Shown: positions 17,822-25,798 of the stretch, piece by piece
Numbering within the stretch: the first letter of the stretch is position 1
Layout of the letters: the number at the start of each line of letters is the position of its first letter
Assembly: GCA_024275165.1 (NCBI GenBank)
Contig: JAJRZQ010000023.1
Location: forward strand, 1 to 56,520
Direction: 5' to 3'
Source: a bacterium
GTDB taxonomy: Bacteria; SAR324; XYD2-FULL-50-16
DNA: 56,520 nucleotides
Translations under genes and position numbers: made by a program
The notes under the pieces: model-generated
What the model was told of the DNA's origin: nothing
Seen by the model: only the letters and a program-made list of their open reading frames with translations
Databases searched by the model: none

Positions 17822-19622
17822 CCGCTCCCTTTTAACCGGCCTCGCGTTGCTTGTCCTGTTCTTTACCATTTTAAACAACTTCAGCTTTGAACGCCAAGCG
17901 GTCACTGAAATCTCTTACAGCAATTTTCTCCAATTTGTGGAGCGCGGCCAAGTCGCCTCGGTAACCCTACAGGGGGAGCATATCAAAGGGGCCACGGTAG
18001 ACAACAAACAATTTCATGCCCTAGGCGGTTATGACCCCACCTTGTTGGATCGGCTGCGGAAACAAAATGTGCAGATCAAGGTCAGCCCTGAAGCCGAAAC
18101 CCCCTGGTACTGGGTCCTCTTATTGCAATGGGGCCCCTTTTTATTGCTGGTCGGGGTATGGATCTTTATGATGCGGCGCATGCCCGGCGGAGGCGGCGGA
18201 CGCATCATGTCGATTGGAAAATCCAAGGCACGCCGCTTTGAAGAAGGGAGCAACGACATCAACTTTGCCAGTGTGGCCGGAGTGGAAGAAGCCAAAGAAG
18301 AACTGGTTGAAATCGTAGAATATCTAAAAGACCCCAATAAATTCCAACGCTTAGGTGGAAAAATCCCCAAGGGGGTTTTGATGATCGGCCCTCCCGGTAC
18401 GGGAAAAACCCTTCTGGCCAAAGCCGTAGCGGGAGAGGCACAGGTTCCCTTTTTCAACATCTCCGGTTCGGATTTTGTGGAAATGTTTGTCGGAGTGGGG
18501 GCCAGTCGGGTGCGCGACCTCTTTAAAGAGGCGGTGGAAAACGCCCCCTGCATTATCTTCATTGATGAAATCGACGCTGTCGGACGCCACCGAGGCGCGG
18601 GCATGGGGAGCGGACACGACGAAAGAGAGCAGACCCTCAACGCCTTACTGGTGGAAATGGACGGCTTTGACGGCACCGAAGGAGTGATCACCATTGCCGC
18701 CACCAACCGAGTCGATATCTTAGACCCTGCCTTGACCCGTCCGGGCCGCTTTGACCGACAAGTCCATGTCAGCTTGCCCGATTTGCGAGGACGCGAGCAG
18801 ATCTTGCAAGTCCACTCCAAGAAGGTGCGCCTCAAACCAGAAACAAACCTCAGTACCATTGCCAAGGGCACACCGGGGTTCTCCGGCGCGGATTTAGCCA
18901 ACCTGATCAATGAATCGGCCTTGCACGCCGCTGGCCTCAACAAAGAATTGGTCGAATTAGAAGACCTAGAATGGGCAAGAGACAAGGTGATGATGGGCAC
19001 GGAACGAAAATCAATGATCATGACCGACAAAGAAAAACTCGCCACGGCCTATCACGAAGCGGGTCACGCCTTGGCAGCCGCTTACTCCAAACAGGCAGAC
19101 CCGGTGCATAAAATCACCATCATCCCCCGAGGCCAAGCCTTAGGCCTGACCAGTTTTCTGCCCGAACAAGATCGCTTGAGCCTCAACAAAGAAGGGCTCC
19201 AGGCCAAAATCGTGGTCTCCATGGGAGGCCGCGCGGCAGAAGAGATCATACTGAAGCAATTTTCCAACGGGGCCGAGGGCGACCTGCGCCAAGCGACCAA
19301 CATCGCCTACCAGATGATCACCCAATGGGGCATGAGCGAACGGCTCGGTGCCTTGACCGTGCCCCAGGGGGACTCCGGGAATTATCTCGCCATGGATTAT
19401 GTTGCCGAAGACACGGTGAGTGAAGAGATGCAAGAAGAGGTGGACCAAGAAGCAAAAGAAATGCTGCAAACCTGCTATGACCGAGCCTTAACTATTTTAA
19501 CAGAGCACAAGGATCAACTGGTTCAACTAGCAAAGCTGCTCATGGAAAAAGAAACGGTAACGAGTGGCGAGTTTTTAAAACTTATCGGACGCGACCCCTC
19601 GGAGCCGCAACCTGCCAACTAG
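17814..19622 (+). CDS. ftsH: ATP-dependent zinc metalloprotease FtsH
   Basis: Membrane-anchored AAA+ protease that degrades unfolded and regulatory proteins such as LpxC and sigma32 in other bacteria. Two transmembrane segments (about 5-22 and 98-120) flank a periplasmic loop. Then come Walker A GPPGTGKT (192-199), Walker B FIDE (249-252), the second region of homology ending RPGRFDRQ, and the zinc site HEAGH (414-418). At 602 residues it is normal length. The start is TTG at 17814, with AAGG 6-7 nt upstream, overlapping the pyrE end by 8 bp; no better in-frame start exists before the first helix. psd follows after 8 bp. Confidence 0.96.
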   Translation: MNNRSLLTGLALLVLFFTILNNFSFERQAVTEISYSNFLQFVERGQVASVTLQGEHIKGATVDNKQFHALGGYDPTLLDRLRKQNVQIKVSPEAETPWYWVLLLQWGPFLLLVGVWIFMMRRMPGGGGGRIMSIGKSKARRFEEGSNDINFASVAGVEEAKEELVEIVEYLKDPNKFQRLGGKIPKGVLMIGPPGTGKTLLAKAVAGEAQVPFFNISGSDFVEMFVGVGASRVRDLFKEAVENAPCIIFIDEIDAVGRHRGAGMGSGHDEREQTLNALLVEMDGFDGTEGVITIAATNRVDILDPALTRPGRFDRQVHVSLPDLRGREQILQVHSKKVRLKPETNLSTIAKGTPGFSGADLANLINESALHAAGLNKELVELEDLEWARDKVMMGTERKSMIMTDKEKLATAYHEAGHALAAAYSKQADPVHKITIIPRGQALGLTSFLPEQDRLSLNKEGLQAKIVVSMGGRAAEEIILKQFSNGAEGDLRQATNIAYQMITQWGMSERLGALTVPQGDSGNYLAMDYVAEDTVSEEMQEEVDQEAKEMLQTCYDRALTILTEHKDQLVQLAKLLMEKETVTSGEFLKLIGRDPSEPQPAN

Positions 19623-19630
19623 GCCAAAAG

Positions 19631-20470
19631 ATGCGATATCTTTTATTCAAACTCCTCCCTAAAAACCTCTTGAGTCGGTTTATGGGTAAGCTTGCCGACA
19701 TCAAGGCCCCAACCCCCCTCTTGATGGGCGTGATTCAAACCTATGCCAAGCACTACCAAATCGACTTGAGCGAGATGAAAACCCCTTGGGCGGAAATCGC
19801 CTGTTTCAACGATTTTTTCACCCGTGAGCTAAAAGAGGAAACCAGGCCCATTGACCAGGGCAAAGACACCCTCATCAGCCCCGTGGATGGCACCCTCGCC
19901 GAGTGGGGGCCCATCGAAAACCACCTGCTGGTACAGACCAAGGGAATCTATTACAGCTTGGTCGACCTCGTTGGGGCAAAAGAAGCCCAGCGATTTACAA
20001 AAGGCACCTTTTTAACTCTCTACCTTTCCCCGGCGGACTACCACCGCATTCATACCCCCTTTGCCGGTCAGGTCAACCGCTTCAGTTACTTTTCCGGCAA
20101 CCTCTGGCCGGTCAATCGCTTTGGAGTCGAAGAGGTAGGGGGGCTCTTTGCCCTCAATGAACGCATCTACACCCCCATTGAAACGGCGCATGGCCCCATC
20201 GGCATGGTCAAGGTGGGGGCCACGGTAGTGGGGAAAATTCGCACCACCTATTCCCCCGTGACCAGCAACCAGGGCCAAGGCACGACACTCGATCTACCCG
20301 TTGAACCCGCGGTAGGCTATGAAAAAGGGCAAGAGATTGGCCGTTTCCAGTTGGGCAGCACGGTCATTCTGCTGTTGCCCCCAAACGGCTTTACCCCTCA
20401 CCCGGACTTGGAAAAAGGGATCAAACTCAAAATGGGGCAGGCTTTGGGGGAGTTGGGAGCCTTAGACTAA
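19631..20470 (+). CDS. psd: Phosphatidylserine decarboxylase proenzyme
   Basis: Makes phosphatidylethanolamine from phosphatidylserine at the inner membrane. The proenzyme cleaves itself at the LGST motif (241-244, here FQLGSTVILLLPP), turning Ser243 into the pyruvoyl cofactor. Other conserved parts are FNDFFTRELK (about 59-68), SPVDG with the self-cleavage Asp86, and LSPADYHRIHTP (132-143) with the conserved Asp and His. The 279 residues match the proteobacterial Psd-I type. It is the last gene of the purC-pyrE-ftsH run and its end overlaps convergent cheB by 9 bp. Phosphatidylserine synthase is not in the window. Confidence 0.95.
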   Translation: MRYLLFKLLPKNLLSRFMGKLADIKAPTPLLMGVIQTYAKHYQIDLSEMKTPWAEIACFNDFFTRELKEETRPIDQGKDTLISPVDGTLAEWGPIENHLLVQTKGIYYSLVDLVGAKEAQRFTKGTFLTLYLSPADYHRIHTPFAGQVNRFSYFSGNLWPVNRFGVEEVGGLFALNERIYTPIETAHGPIGMVKVGATVVGKIRTTYSPVTSNQGQGTTLDLPVEPAVGYEKGQEIGRFQLGSTVILLLPPNGFTPHPDLEKGIKLKMGQALGELGALD

Positions 20471-21511
20471 CTTGACAATCGCCTGAGCCATCGCCCCTAA
20501 GGAAACGGCTCGTTCCGCCCCTCCATTGGCCAAGGCCTCTCTAGGCATGCCAAAGACAACCGAGCTTTGCTCGTCTTGGGCTAGGGTTCTGGCCCCGGCT
20601 TGACGCATATTCAACAATCCCTTGGCCCCGTCTGCCCCCATTCCGGTTAAGATCACCCCAATGGCGTTTTCCCTGAGCGTTTCTGCCGCGGAGTTGAAGA
20701 TAACCTCGACCGAAGGCATATGCCGATTAACGGGCTTCCCCTTTTTTACCTCCACAAAATAACGATTCCCATTTTTTTTCAGATACATCTGTTTATCACC
20801 GGGAGCGAGCAAAGCCAAACCAGGGCGAACCTCATCACCATGCAGCGCCTCTTTCACCTCTAAATGGGGGCAAAGTTGGTCGAGGCGCTCCGCAAAAGAA
20901 CGGGTAAAACCCGGTGGCATATGCTGCACCATCACAATTCCCGGCATCCCCGCGGGTAGACGCACCAAAACCTCTTTAATCGCTTCGGTGCCCCCGGTAG
21001 AAGCCCCGATCACGATCACCTTTTTGCTCAAAAGATGGACCGGGGTCAAGGGCTGAGAGACCACCTCAACAGGCGCGACAGCAAGCGTAGAATTTATTGC
21101 AGCCACCTTACGGGGCCGAGGTTTCTTCCCCTTGACACTCTGAATCAGGCGAGCAAGCTCTACAAAATTGAAATCAAACCCTGTTTTTGGTTTAGACAAA
21201 ATCGCCATGGCCCCCGCCTCTAAGGCTTGCAGGCCCAAGTTCACCTCATTTTCTACAAAACTACTGATCACGATAATCGGCAAGGGCCAATACTGCATCA
21301 ACACCCCGATAAACTCCAAGCCGCTCATCCGAGGCATTTCCATGTCCAAGGTAATCACATCGGGTTCCAAGTCCACAATCAAATCCCTCGCCTCATAAGC
21401 GTCCTTGGCCGCGGCAAGCACCTCAATATCCGGCTGAGCCGCCAAGCCCCGCGAAAGCAAATTTCTGACCAGCGCCGAATCATCCACCACCAGCACGCGG
21501 GTTGGGCTCAT
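20462..21511 (-). CDS. cheB: Chemotaxis response regulator protein-glutamate methylesterase
   Basis: Removes methyl groups from chemoreceptor glutamates when phosphorylated by CheA. The receiver domain carries VVDDS at 8-12 and the phospho-acceptor Asp56 (VITLDMEMP). A linker (about 125-160) joins it to the methylesterase domain with the catalytic Ser in GASTGGTEAI, His in VQHMPPGFTRSF and Asp in ILTGMGADGAKG. Length 349 is standard. It starts 2 bp after the cheD stop codon and closes the chemotaxis cluster, meeting psd tail to tail with a 9-bp overlap. Confidence 0.95.
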   Translation of the reverse strand: MSPTRVLVVDDSALVRNLLSRGLAAQPDIEVLAAAKDAYEARDLIVDLEPDVITLDMEMPRMSGLEFIGVLMQYWPLPIIVISSFVENEVNLGLQALEAGAMAILSKPKTGFDFNFVELARLIQSVKGKKPRPRKVAAINSTLAVAPVEVVSQPLTPVHLLSKKVIVIGASTGGTEAIKEVLVRLPAGMPGIVMVQHMPPGFTRSFAERLDQLCPHLEVKEALHGDEVRPGLALLAPGDKQMYLKKNGNRYFVEVKKGKPVNRHMPSVEVIFNSAAETLRENAIGVILTGMGADGAKGLLNMRQAGARTLAQDEQSSVVFGMPREALANGGAERAVSLGAMAQAIVKLV

Positions 21512-21513
21512 CT

Positions 21514-22017
21514 CTATTCCCCGAGTTGTCTTTCTGAATTAAAATCAAAGGACTTTAAATACTCCATGGAAATCTCTCCCGTTTGGGTATTAAAGTGAAT
21601 TTTTCTTCCCAAATGACCCCCTACTTCTTTTTTAAGGACGACCAACTCCAAACGATGGAGTACCTTTAAGGTGATTTCCGTATTGAGTTCGCCAATCGCG
21701 AACTGGCTCGGGCCCGCGCCCGGGATCAGGTGATTGGCTCCGCCAAAGACAAAGGTGCGAATATCTTCTCTGTGGCACTTCTATTCGAGCATCATGTCAT
21801 ACAGAACAAAGGTCGCCACATTGGCAAAACGACTGGAAGGGGACTCATCATCCCGATTTTTCGGCAAAATCACATGGTTCATTCCCCCAATTTTCTTTTT
21901 CTCATCCCATAAGCACACGGCAACGCAACTCCCCAGTAAGGTGGTAATCGAGGTGCCGTTGCCGGAAACAAAAATCTCGCCAGGTTGAAGGTGAAAATTA
22001 TTTTCAAGTCCCTCCAT
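21514..22017 (-). pseudogene. cheD: cheD (receptor glutamine deamidase) with in-frame TAG
   Basis: The reading frame starts ATG at 22017 (ATGA overlap with the cheY stop) and should run to TAG at 21514-21516, giving 167 codons, the usual CheD size. A TAG at 21781-21783 interrupts it at codon 79. Before it are TTLLGSCVAVCLWD with the catalytic Cys and GGMNHVILP with the catalytic His. After it, in the same frame, are REDIRTFVFGGANHL, IGELNTEITLKVL and KKEVGGHLGRKIHFN, all expected CheD features. The alignment is collinear with no indel, so one base change separates it from an intact gene. It may be a fresh pseudogene, an assembly error or a read-through site. Confidence 0.85.
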
Positions 22018-22382
22018 CAAGCCTCTAAAAGCTTGTCGATTTCCGCCAATAAAACCCCGGCCCGAAAAGGCTTCGACAAGTAGCAATCCGCCCCCGCGGC
22101 AAGCCCCGCCTCTTGATCGTTCACCCCCCCCTTGGCAGAAAGCATCAACACCTTGACCCCCTTATGGGCGGATTTAAGCCGTTTGCAGACCTCCAATCCA
22201 TTCAGCCCCGGCATCATGACATCAAGCACCACCAAATCGGGTAAAAACTGCGCTGTTTTGGCTAAAGCCTCTTCTCCATTGGAGGCGGAATCAACCTGAT
22301 AGCCCTTAAACTCTAAACGAAACTCGACCAACTCGCGGAGACTCTGCTCATCATCAACCACTAAAATACGCCTGGACATCAT
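22017..22382 (-). CDS. CheY-like single-domain response regulator
   Basis: A 121-residue stand-alone receiver domain. Conserved acidic pair VVDDE at 8-12, phospho-acceptor Asp54 in VVLDVMMPG, switch Ser in MLSAKG, and the invariant Lys in YLSKPF are all visible. It may relay the signal from the cluster's CheA or from the PAS kinase encoded two genes upstream; sequence alone does not show whether it binds the flagellar motor. Its start may be the first or second Met (22382 or 22379). Its stop overlaps cheD by ATGA. The structured repeat B separates it from cheR, so translation or transcript stability of the downstream half may be set there. Confidence 0.88.
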   Translation of the reverse strand: MMSRRILVVDDEQSLRELVEFRLEFKGYQVDSASNGEEALAKTAQFLPDLVVLDVMMPGLNGLEVCKRLKSAHKGVKVLMLSAKGGVNDQEAGLAAGADCYLSKPFRAGVLLAEIDKLLEA

Positions 22383-22391
22383 ACTTCCTTT

Positions 22392-22616
22392 TTAAATTAA
22401 GGAAACTCTGAAAAATACAGAGTTTCCCAGCAAGGCAGGGATGCCTTGCCAAATCAAAAAGTGGTACTTCTTGATTCGCGTTGAGGTTGTGGATTTCATT
22501 CCCAACCGAAAAGACTGAAAAACTCGATGCGCCCCAGGGGCCATAATCAGCCCGAAGGGCACGAACCTACCGCTTGAACAAGCGGTAGGCAAGGAGTTTT
22601 TCAGAGGTTTCTTCAA
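22392..22616 (-). repeat. Structured dispersed repeat, copy B
   Basis: A second full copy of the element at 4070-4290, in reverse orientation, filling the gap between the cheR stop codon (22617-22619) and cheY. The outer stem here is CTGAAAAACTC (22515-22525) with GAGTTTTTCAG (22594-22604); copy A has T-A where this copy has C-G. The terminal hairpin is a perfect 10-bp GGAAACTCTG/CAGAGTTTCC in this copy. The repeat reads in the direction of the che transcript, so it would be present in the mRNA between two cistrons. An ORF of 74 codons across it is not conserved in frame in copy A. Confidence 0.85.
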
Positions 22617-23438
22617 TTACCGTGCTTTTTTTTGATACACCGCGGGCTGCACATAGTTGTAATTATGTTTAAGACCGCTTAAACTCTCTGCGTTGCCGAT
22701 CAGCAGATAGCCGCCCGGCTTTAGGTTTCTTTCCATCCGGTTCACGAGGTCTTCTCTGGTTTCAAGATCAAAGTAGATCATCACATTCCGGCAAAAAATC
22801 ACATCAAACTGAACCGACAAGGGAAAGGGCTCCATTAAATTAAGCCGCTTAAAGTGAACCCATTGCTTCAACTCGTCTTTCACCAAATAATAGTCCTTCC
22901 ATTCCTTTTGCCCTTGAAGAAAATATTTCTTCAACAAGGCTTGCGGAATCGGGGCCACCATATCCGCGGCGTAAACCCCTTGCTCCCCTTCATCTAAGAC
23001 CTTCGTCGAGATATCGGTAGCTAAGATCTTTACATCGCAAACCGTGCTTCTCAGCGCCTCGGCGAGGGTCATGGCAATGGTATAGGGTTCCTCGCCGCTG
23101 CTGCTCGCGGCGCACCAAATCCGAATCTCCCTCTGCTTGATTAAAAGAGGATATACCTTTTTCGCCATGAAGTCGAAATGAACAGATTCCCGAAAAAAAT
23201 CGGTCTTGTTGGTGCTCACGGCATTGAGCATGAGATTAAATTCATCAATGTTTTCAGGCTTGATAATAAATTCACGGTAGACTCGAAAACTAGAGATCTC
23301 CAAGGCGCTCATTCGCTTGCGCAACCTAGAAATCAAAAGCTGTTTTTTTGCCGTGGTGAGATGAATTCCACAGGTGCTGTGAATAAGCTTTTGGTATAAC
23401 CCAAATTCAGCGTCTGTCATTTCTTCAAAGCCGGTCAT
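22617..23438 (-). CDS. cheR: Chemotaxis protein methyltransferase
   Basis: SAM-dependent O-methyltransferase that methylates receptor glutamates. The N-terminal helical domain (to about 75) contains TGIHLTTAKKQLLISRLRKRM. The SAM-binding domain shows IWCAASSSGEEPYTIAM, the hallmark of CheR, then ILATDIS, and FDVIFCRNVMIYFD. I use the ATG at 23438, which overlaps the kinase stop as TGATG and has GGAGG 10 nt upstream; an ATG at 23456 would add six residues. The stop codon is directly followed by structured repeat B. Length 273 is typical. Confidence 0.94.
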   Translation of the reverse strand: MTGFEEMTDAEFGLYQKLIHSTCGIHLTTAKKQLLISRLRKRMSALEISSFRVYREFIIKPENIDEFNLMLNAVSTNKTDFFRESVHFDFMAKKVYPLLIKQREIRIWCAASSSGEEPYTIAMTLAEALRSTVCDVKILATDISTKVLDEGEQGVYAADMVAPIPQALLKKYFLQGQKEWKDYYLVKDELKQWVHFKRLNLMEPFPLSVQFDVIFCRNVMIYFDLETREDLVNRMERNLKPGGYLLIGNAESLSGLKHNYNYVQPAVYQKKAR

Positions 23439-25309
23439 CAAGTCGTTTCCTCCCAAGGCAATTGAATAAAAAAGCGGCCGCCGGGGCCGGGACGAGCCCA
23501 GATTTCCCCCCCATGCGCAAAAATAATTTTTTTACAAATCGCCAACCCCAACCCGGTGCCTTGAATTTCATGATCTTCTGGAAGGTATTGATAAAAGGAC
23601 TCAAAAACCTCTTGCACTTGGTCGGGGGGGACTCCCGGCCCTTGGTCGATCATCCCAATTTGCAAATGCTTTTTTTGTTTTACTACTTCCATTTTGATCT
23701 GCCCAGCTTGAGGAGAAAATTTGACGGCATTGCCCAATAGATTCACCAAAACCTGCACCAAGCGTGGGCCATCCACCCACAGCGAGGCCTCACTGGGCTG
23801 ATAAATCAGCTCAATTTGCTTTTCCTTTAGGCCCCCCGAAACAGCCTGAATCGCTTGCTGGACCAAAGCGTCTAAACAATGAGTCGCGAAGTTCATCCGC
23901 AAGCGCCCTGAGATTAAGGCCGAATGGTCTAATAAGTCATTGATCAACAGCAGCAGCCGTTCTGATTCAGCTAAGATAATCCCCCCAAACTTTTTGACCT
24001 GCTCAGGCGGTAGGCCTAAATCGACCAAGGCTTCAGCGTAGCCTAAGACATTGGATAGGGGGGTGCGTAGCTCATGGCTCACCGTGGCTAAAAACTCGTC
24101 TTTCAAATGGTCTAAGCTTTTGAGTTTTTTATAGGCCTTTTCCAAGCTGGCATGGGCATTTTCCAGTTCGCGAACCCGTTCCTTCACCTTCTTTTCCAGG
24201 TCTTCATTCGCCTCTTGTAGGGCATAAGCCATAAACTTTTCTTGGGTTACATCGGCTAAGGAAACTAAAATTTGTCGTATTTGCCCCATCTGGTTGATCA
24301 GCGGGCTAACTCGAACCTGCTCCCAGCAGGGTAATTCTTGCTTATGGCGCAAGACCTCCCCTTGCCAATTCATCGCCCCGAGCGCGCCTGCTTCCAGTTT
24401 TTCTTGTACCGACCCCAAACCGGGAACCAATTGGTCCAACTTTTTAAATTCCAATACCTCTTCTTCGGTTTGAAACCCATATTGGCGTAAAAACGCAGGG
24501 TTTGCATATTCCGGTTTGCCTTTCGGGCTGCAGAGCATCATGGCGAGGGGGCTTTGCCGTACGACCTCGCTCAAAAGCCGAATCCGCTCTTCTTGCCTTT
24601 TTTGTAAAGTCAGATCCCGCGCCGTCACCAAGATACTCGTCGCCCTGCCCAGCCCATCAATCAAAAAAGCGGCATCGAGCAAAACAGGAATCACCTCCCC
24701 CTGCTTGGATTGAAAAAAACTCTCCCTGGCCGGCTCATTAAAACGCCTTGAACTCCACCAGAAAGCCAATTGTTCTAAGGCCCAGGGGGGTAGCAGGATT
24801 TCGATTCCCTGGTGGTACAATTCCGCAAAAGATCGACTGAGCAGCATGGAAGCGGCAAAATTAACCTTAAAGATTCTTCCATGCAAATCAAACAGAATAA
24901 TCGCCTCTTGAATCGAGTTGATCAAACGATCTTGCTGGTCACGGTAGCGATGGATTTCTTGAAAAAAATGGTCTCGACTTTGAATTAAATCAGCCAGCAT
25001 CCCTTGGGGTAAGTTTTCGGATTCTACCAAGGGGGTATTGCCGCTCAAGTTTTCCAAATAGCTTTGATTTTCTTCAAACAGCTTCTGCAAGGGGCTCAAA
25101 ACCTGGGCAGAAAAAAGGCCATACAACCCGCCCCCCAGCAGCAGCGAAAAAAAAACCAAGGCACCGCCCAAAACCCAAAAAAAAGCCGGGCCCGGGCGCA
25201 GCCACCGCAACCCCAACCAAGCAAAAATAAAAGTTAAAACTAAAGAAGCAAAAAACAAAGGCAGGGCGCCCCGAGGCATGCCCTGGAAAAAGGGCCGAGG
25301 CTTGTTCAT
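23438..25309 (-). CDS. Membrane-bound PAS-domain sensor histidine kinase
   Basis: Two transmembrane helices at the N-terminus (about 14-34 and 42-68) place the sensor in the inner membrane with almost no periplasmic loop, so sensing is likely in the membrane or cytoplasm. Two PAS domains follow (about 135-245 and 255-370), then a coiled coil (about 370-400). The HisKA domain has ATVSHELRTPLSNVLGY with the phospho-accepting His, and the ATPase domain has the N box INDLLDHSA/LVNLLGNAVKFS region, DQGPGVP and GTGLGLAI. At 623 residues it ends without a receiver domain. Both ends overlap neighbours by ATGA-type junctions with cheW and cheR, so it belongs to the che operon; its partner could be the downstream CheY-like protein. 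Confidence 0.9.
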   Translation of the reverse strand: MNKPRPFFQGMPRGALPLFFASLVLTFIFAWLGLRWLRPGPAFFWVLGGALVFFSLLLGGGLYGLFSAQVLSPLQKLFEENQSYLENLSGNTPLVESENLPQGMLADLIQSRDHFFQEIHRYRDQQDRLINSIQEAIILFDLHGRIFKVNFAASMLLSRSFAELYHQGIEILLPPWALEQLAFWWSSRRFNEPARESFFQSKQGEVIPVLLDAAFLIDGLGRATSILVTARDLTLQKRQEERIRLLSEVVRQSPLAMMLCSPKGKPEYANPAFLRQYGFQTEEEVLEFKKLDQLVPGLGSVQEKLEAGALGAMNWQGEVLRHKQELPCWEQVRVSPLINQMGQIRQILVSLADVTQEKFMAYALQEANEDLEKKVKERVRELENAHASLEKAYKKLKSLDHLKDEFLATVSHELRTPLSNVLGYAEALVDLGLPPEQVKKFGGIILAESERLLLLINDLLDHSALISGRLRMNFATHCLDALVQQAIQAVSGGLKEKQIELIYQPSEASLWVDGPRLVQVLVNLLGNAVKFSPQAGQIKMEVVKQKKHLQIGMIDQGPGVPPDQVQEVFESFYQYLPEDHEIQGTGLGLAICKKIIFAHGGEIWARPGPGGRFFIQLPWEETT

Positions 25310-25791
25310 GCAGAATGAGGTTCGCTGAGGCTTAAGAGTTCTTCATTACTCAACATCTCATCGAGGTTCAAGACGAGAATCACTCTCTCTGCCAATTTGG
25401 CGACCCCCAATAAAAACCGATTGTTGATATGCTGCCCTAAATCGGGTCGCTCCTCAAATTGCTCTGGGCTTAAAGTGGTTACCCCGATCAATTGATCGGC
25501 GATCATCCCCGTTACATGGTCGTGCAAATTAACCAAAATAATGCAGGTCTCCGCGGTGTCTTCTTGGCTCGGCATATTAAATTTAGTCCGCAAGTCAATC
25601 ACCGGATGGATATGCCCTCGCAAATTCAACACCCCCCGCATGAAGGAAGGGGTTTGGGGAATGGACTCAATGGCCATCATCTTCACCACCTCCCTCGATT
25701 CCAAAATAGGAATCCCGTATTCTTGATCGCCCAATCTGATGGTGAGCAATTTCCCCTCAGACTCGGCAAAAAGACGGCTAGCAGATTTCAT
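25306..25791 (-). CDS. cheW: CheW-type coupling protein
   Basis: 161 residues forming a CheW domain, which links chemoreceptors to CheA. Typical segments are LLTIRLGDQEYGIPILESREV near the start, MRGVLNLRGHIHPVIDLRTKF (about 48-68) and TGMIADQLIGVTTLSPEQFE (about 93-112). The fit to the CheW double beta-barrel is good along the full length. It starts 7 bp after the cheA stop codon and overlaps the PAS kinase start by ATGA. No chemoreceptor gene is present in the window. Confidence 0.92.
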   Translation of the reverse strand: MKSASRLFAESEGKLLTIRLGDQEYGIPILESREVVKMMAIESIPQTPSFMRGVLNLRGHIHPVIDLRTKFNMPSQEDTAETCIILVNLHDHVTGMIADQLIGVTTLSPEQFEERPDLGQHINNRFLLGVAKLAERVILVLNLDEMLSNEELLSLSEPHSA

Positions 25792-25798
25792 ATGATTC

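Noticed and set aside
18029-19045. 338-codon antisense ORF inside ftsH
   Set aside because: It is the mirror of the strongly conserved FtsH coding sequence, with low-complexity Ser/Pro/Arg composition and no family resemblance.
22392-22616. ORF of 74 codons inside repeat B
   Set aside because: It lies entirely in the structured repeat; frame shifts relative to copy A show there is no conserved protein.
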